Origin: Chloroflexota bacterium
Lineage (GTDB): Bacteria; Chloroflexota; Chloroflexia; Chloroflexales; Kallotenuaceae
Length of the DNA stretch: 6,359 nucleotides
Reading direction: 5' to 3'
Assembly (NCBI GenBank): GCA_019240175.1
Contig: JAFAYS010000937.1
Location: forward strand, 1-6,359
Shown: positions 5,849-6,359 of the stretch, piece after piece
How positions within the stretch are numbered: position 1 is the stretch's first letter
How the letters are laid out: each line of letters begins with the position of its first letter
Made by a program: the position numbers and the translations under genes
The notes under the pieces: generated by a model
The model's input: the letters and a program-made list of their open reading frames with translations, nothing else
The model's database searches: none
What the model was told of the DNA's origin: nothing

Positions 5849-5931
5849 GCCGGTGTACCCTTAAGGCTTGAGTGAGTACGTCCGATGCGCGGCTGGGGCT
5901 AAGATTTGATAGCGCACCGAGCGGTGATCTG

Positions 5932-5962
5932 TGGCGGCATGTTCTACAGATACATGCCGCCA
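5932..5962. repeat. Perfect 11-bp inverted repeat
   Basis: TGGCGGCATGT (5932-5942) and ACATGCCGCCA (5952-5962) are exact inverse complements around a 9-nt loop, TCTACAGAT. It lies about 100 nt after the GGDEF gene stop and 95 nt before the lipoprotein start. No T-run follows on either strand, so an intrinsic terminator is doubtful. An operator or an mRNA leader structure are the alternatives. Confidence 0.65.
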
Positions 5963-5974
5963 GCTTTACGCAGT

Positions 5975-5983
5975 AGTGTAGCA
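5975..5983 (-). promoter_or_regulatory. Weak candidate extended -10 for the lipoprotein gene
   Basis: The minus strand reads TGC-TACACT, which fits an extended -10 at four of six hexamer positions. No recognisable -35 lies 17 nt upstream. If used, transcription would start near 5968 and the perfect inverted repeat would lie in the leader. The rest of the 5838-6058 intergenic stretch holds only that repeat and a short CACC-GAGC-GGTG hairpin (5915-5926). Confidence 0.2.
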
Positions 5984-6058
5984 CTGTCAGGCAGCAGATC
6001 TATGAGCGTTAGGTGAGAGATTGGGTGTGAGAAGCTGTTGATTAGCTACGCAGTGGCG

Positions 6059-6359
6059 TTAGACCTGTCCATAGCCCACGATCGTGCCGGTGTGTTGCGC
6101 CTGGCTCAACGCTTTGGACGCCGACGCAAGCAGCGTTTCGGGCGTCTCGCCGTGCTGAGGATAGGCCGCGATGCCGATCGCGACCGACAGCGGTGTGGTC
6201 TCGTCGATCATCAGGGCCGACAGCGTTCTGGAGAGGCGGATCGCCACTGCGCGGGCTAGCGCCGCCTCGGTGATCGGCAGCAGCACCAGCGCGACCTGAT
6301 CTTCGTAGCGCACGATCACATCCGTGCGTCGCAGGCTAGTCAAGAGCCGCGTGCTGATC
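6059..6359 (-). CDS. Degenerate GGDEF-domain protein, C-terminal part (5'-partial at window edge)
   Basis: The reading frame runs into the window edge; about 100 C-terminal residues are visible, ending in TAA at 6061-6059. A TTG at 6343-6341 is internal, because residues ISTRL precede it in frame and fit the domain. The layout matches the second half of a GGDEF domain: LRRTDVIVRY-EDQVA-LVLLP aligns with the usual RxxD-x5-GGDEF-(A/V)VLLP, and LSVAIGIAAYPQHGETPETL with the SiGiA-yP-dG-t-eeLl segment. The catalytic GGDEF is replaced by EDQVA. The later AD-ALY-AK signature reads AS-KALSQAQ. Diguanylate cyclase activity is therefore very unlikely. The RRTD four-residue RxxD, five residues before the signature, is kept and could still bind cyclic di-GMP. 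Upstream domains lie outside the window, so sensor or EAL partners cannot be judged. Confidence 0.8.
   Translation of the reverse strand, partial: ISTRLLTSLRRTDVIVRYEDQVALVLLPITEAALARAVAIRLSRTLSALMIDETTPLSVAIGIAAYPQHGETPETLLASASKALSQAQHTGTIVGYGQV

Noticed and set aside
5838..5984. Longer start for the lipoprotein gene at 5984
   Set aside because: The extra 49 residues would put the signal peptide in the interior, and the stretch includes the inverted repeat and the Shine-Dalgarno of the shorter form.

Overview
The window looks like a moderately GC-rich chromosomal segment of a Chloroflexota bacterium, most likely class Chloroflexia. That placement is an inference. It rests on a PimA-type glycosyltransferase joined to a phosphatidylinositol-phosphate-synthase-like enzyme (I recall phosphatidylinositol as a reported lipid of phototrophic Chloroflexi), on TGnTAnnAT-type promoters, on a lipoprotein with a long Pro/Thr/Ala linker, and on overall codon style. 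No RNA gene, CRISPR array, transposase or phage gene is visible.

Layout. (1) nt 3-1820, plus strand: a 5'-truncated open frame encoding a PimA-like GT4 glycosyltransferase followed, without a stop codon, by a complete CDP-alcohol phosphotransferase of the PIP-synthase type. An internal ATG at 1161 with a strong Shine-Dalgarno sits exactly where a stand-alone synthase would start. (2) nt 1821-1934: a compact intergenic region with candidate promoter elements inside a dyad, then a GC-rich hairpin with a short T-run just before the next start codon. (3) nt 1935-2942: a TIM-barrel sugar-phosphate isomerase/epimerase-like protein, followed after 21 nt by (4) nt 2964-4241: a full-length hexameric-type glutamate dehydrogenase. 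These two are probably co-transcribed. (5) nt 4242-4601: a 360-nt convergent intergenic region. It holds two arrays of GAACAAA-type repeats in inverted orientation, with an 8-nt period in the best-ordered parts, around a long bidirectional terminator hairpin and two smaller hairpins. (6) nt 4602-5837, minus strand: a lipoprotein with a lipobox, a low-complexity P/T/A linker of about 80 residues and a beta-propeller-like domain. (7) nt 5838-6058: an intergenic region with a perfect 11-bp inverted repeat. (8) nt 6059-6359, minus strand: the C-terminal part of a degenerate GGDEF domain, truncated by the window edge.

How the parts relate. The first frame would make a phosphatidylinositol-type lipid and then add a hexose to it, the first two committed steps of phosphatidylinositol-mannoside-like glycolipid synthesis; here both are in one polypeptide or two nested ones. 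The epimerase-like protein and glutamate dehydrogenase belong to general metabolism and share only an inferred transcript. The propeller lipoprotein and GGDEF remnant are on the opposite strand and are not obviously linked to the rest.

I see no complete new defence or mobile system. The observations most worth checking are the nested GT-synthase frame, the inverted GAACAAA arrays placed just after the stop codons of two convergent genes, and the GGDEF domain that has lost its catalytic signature but keeps an RxxD I-site-like motif.
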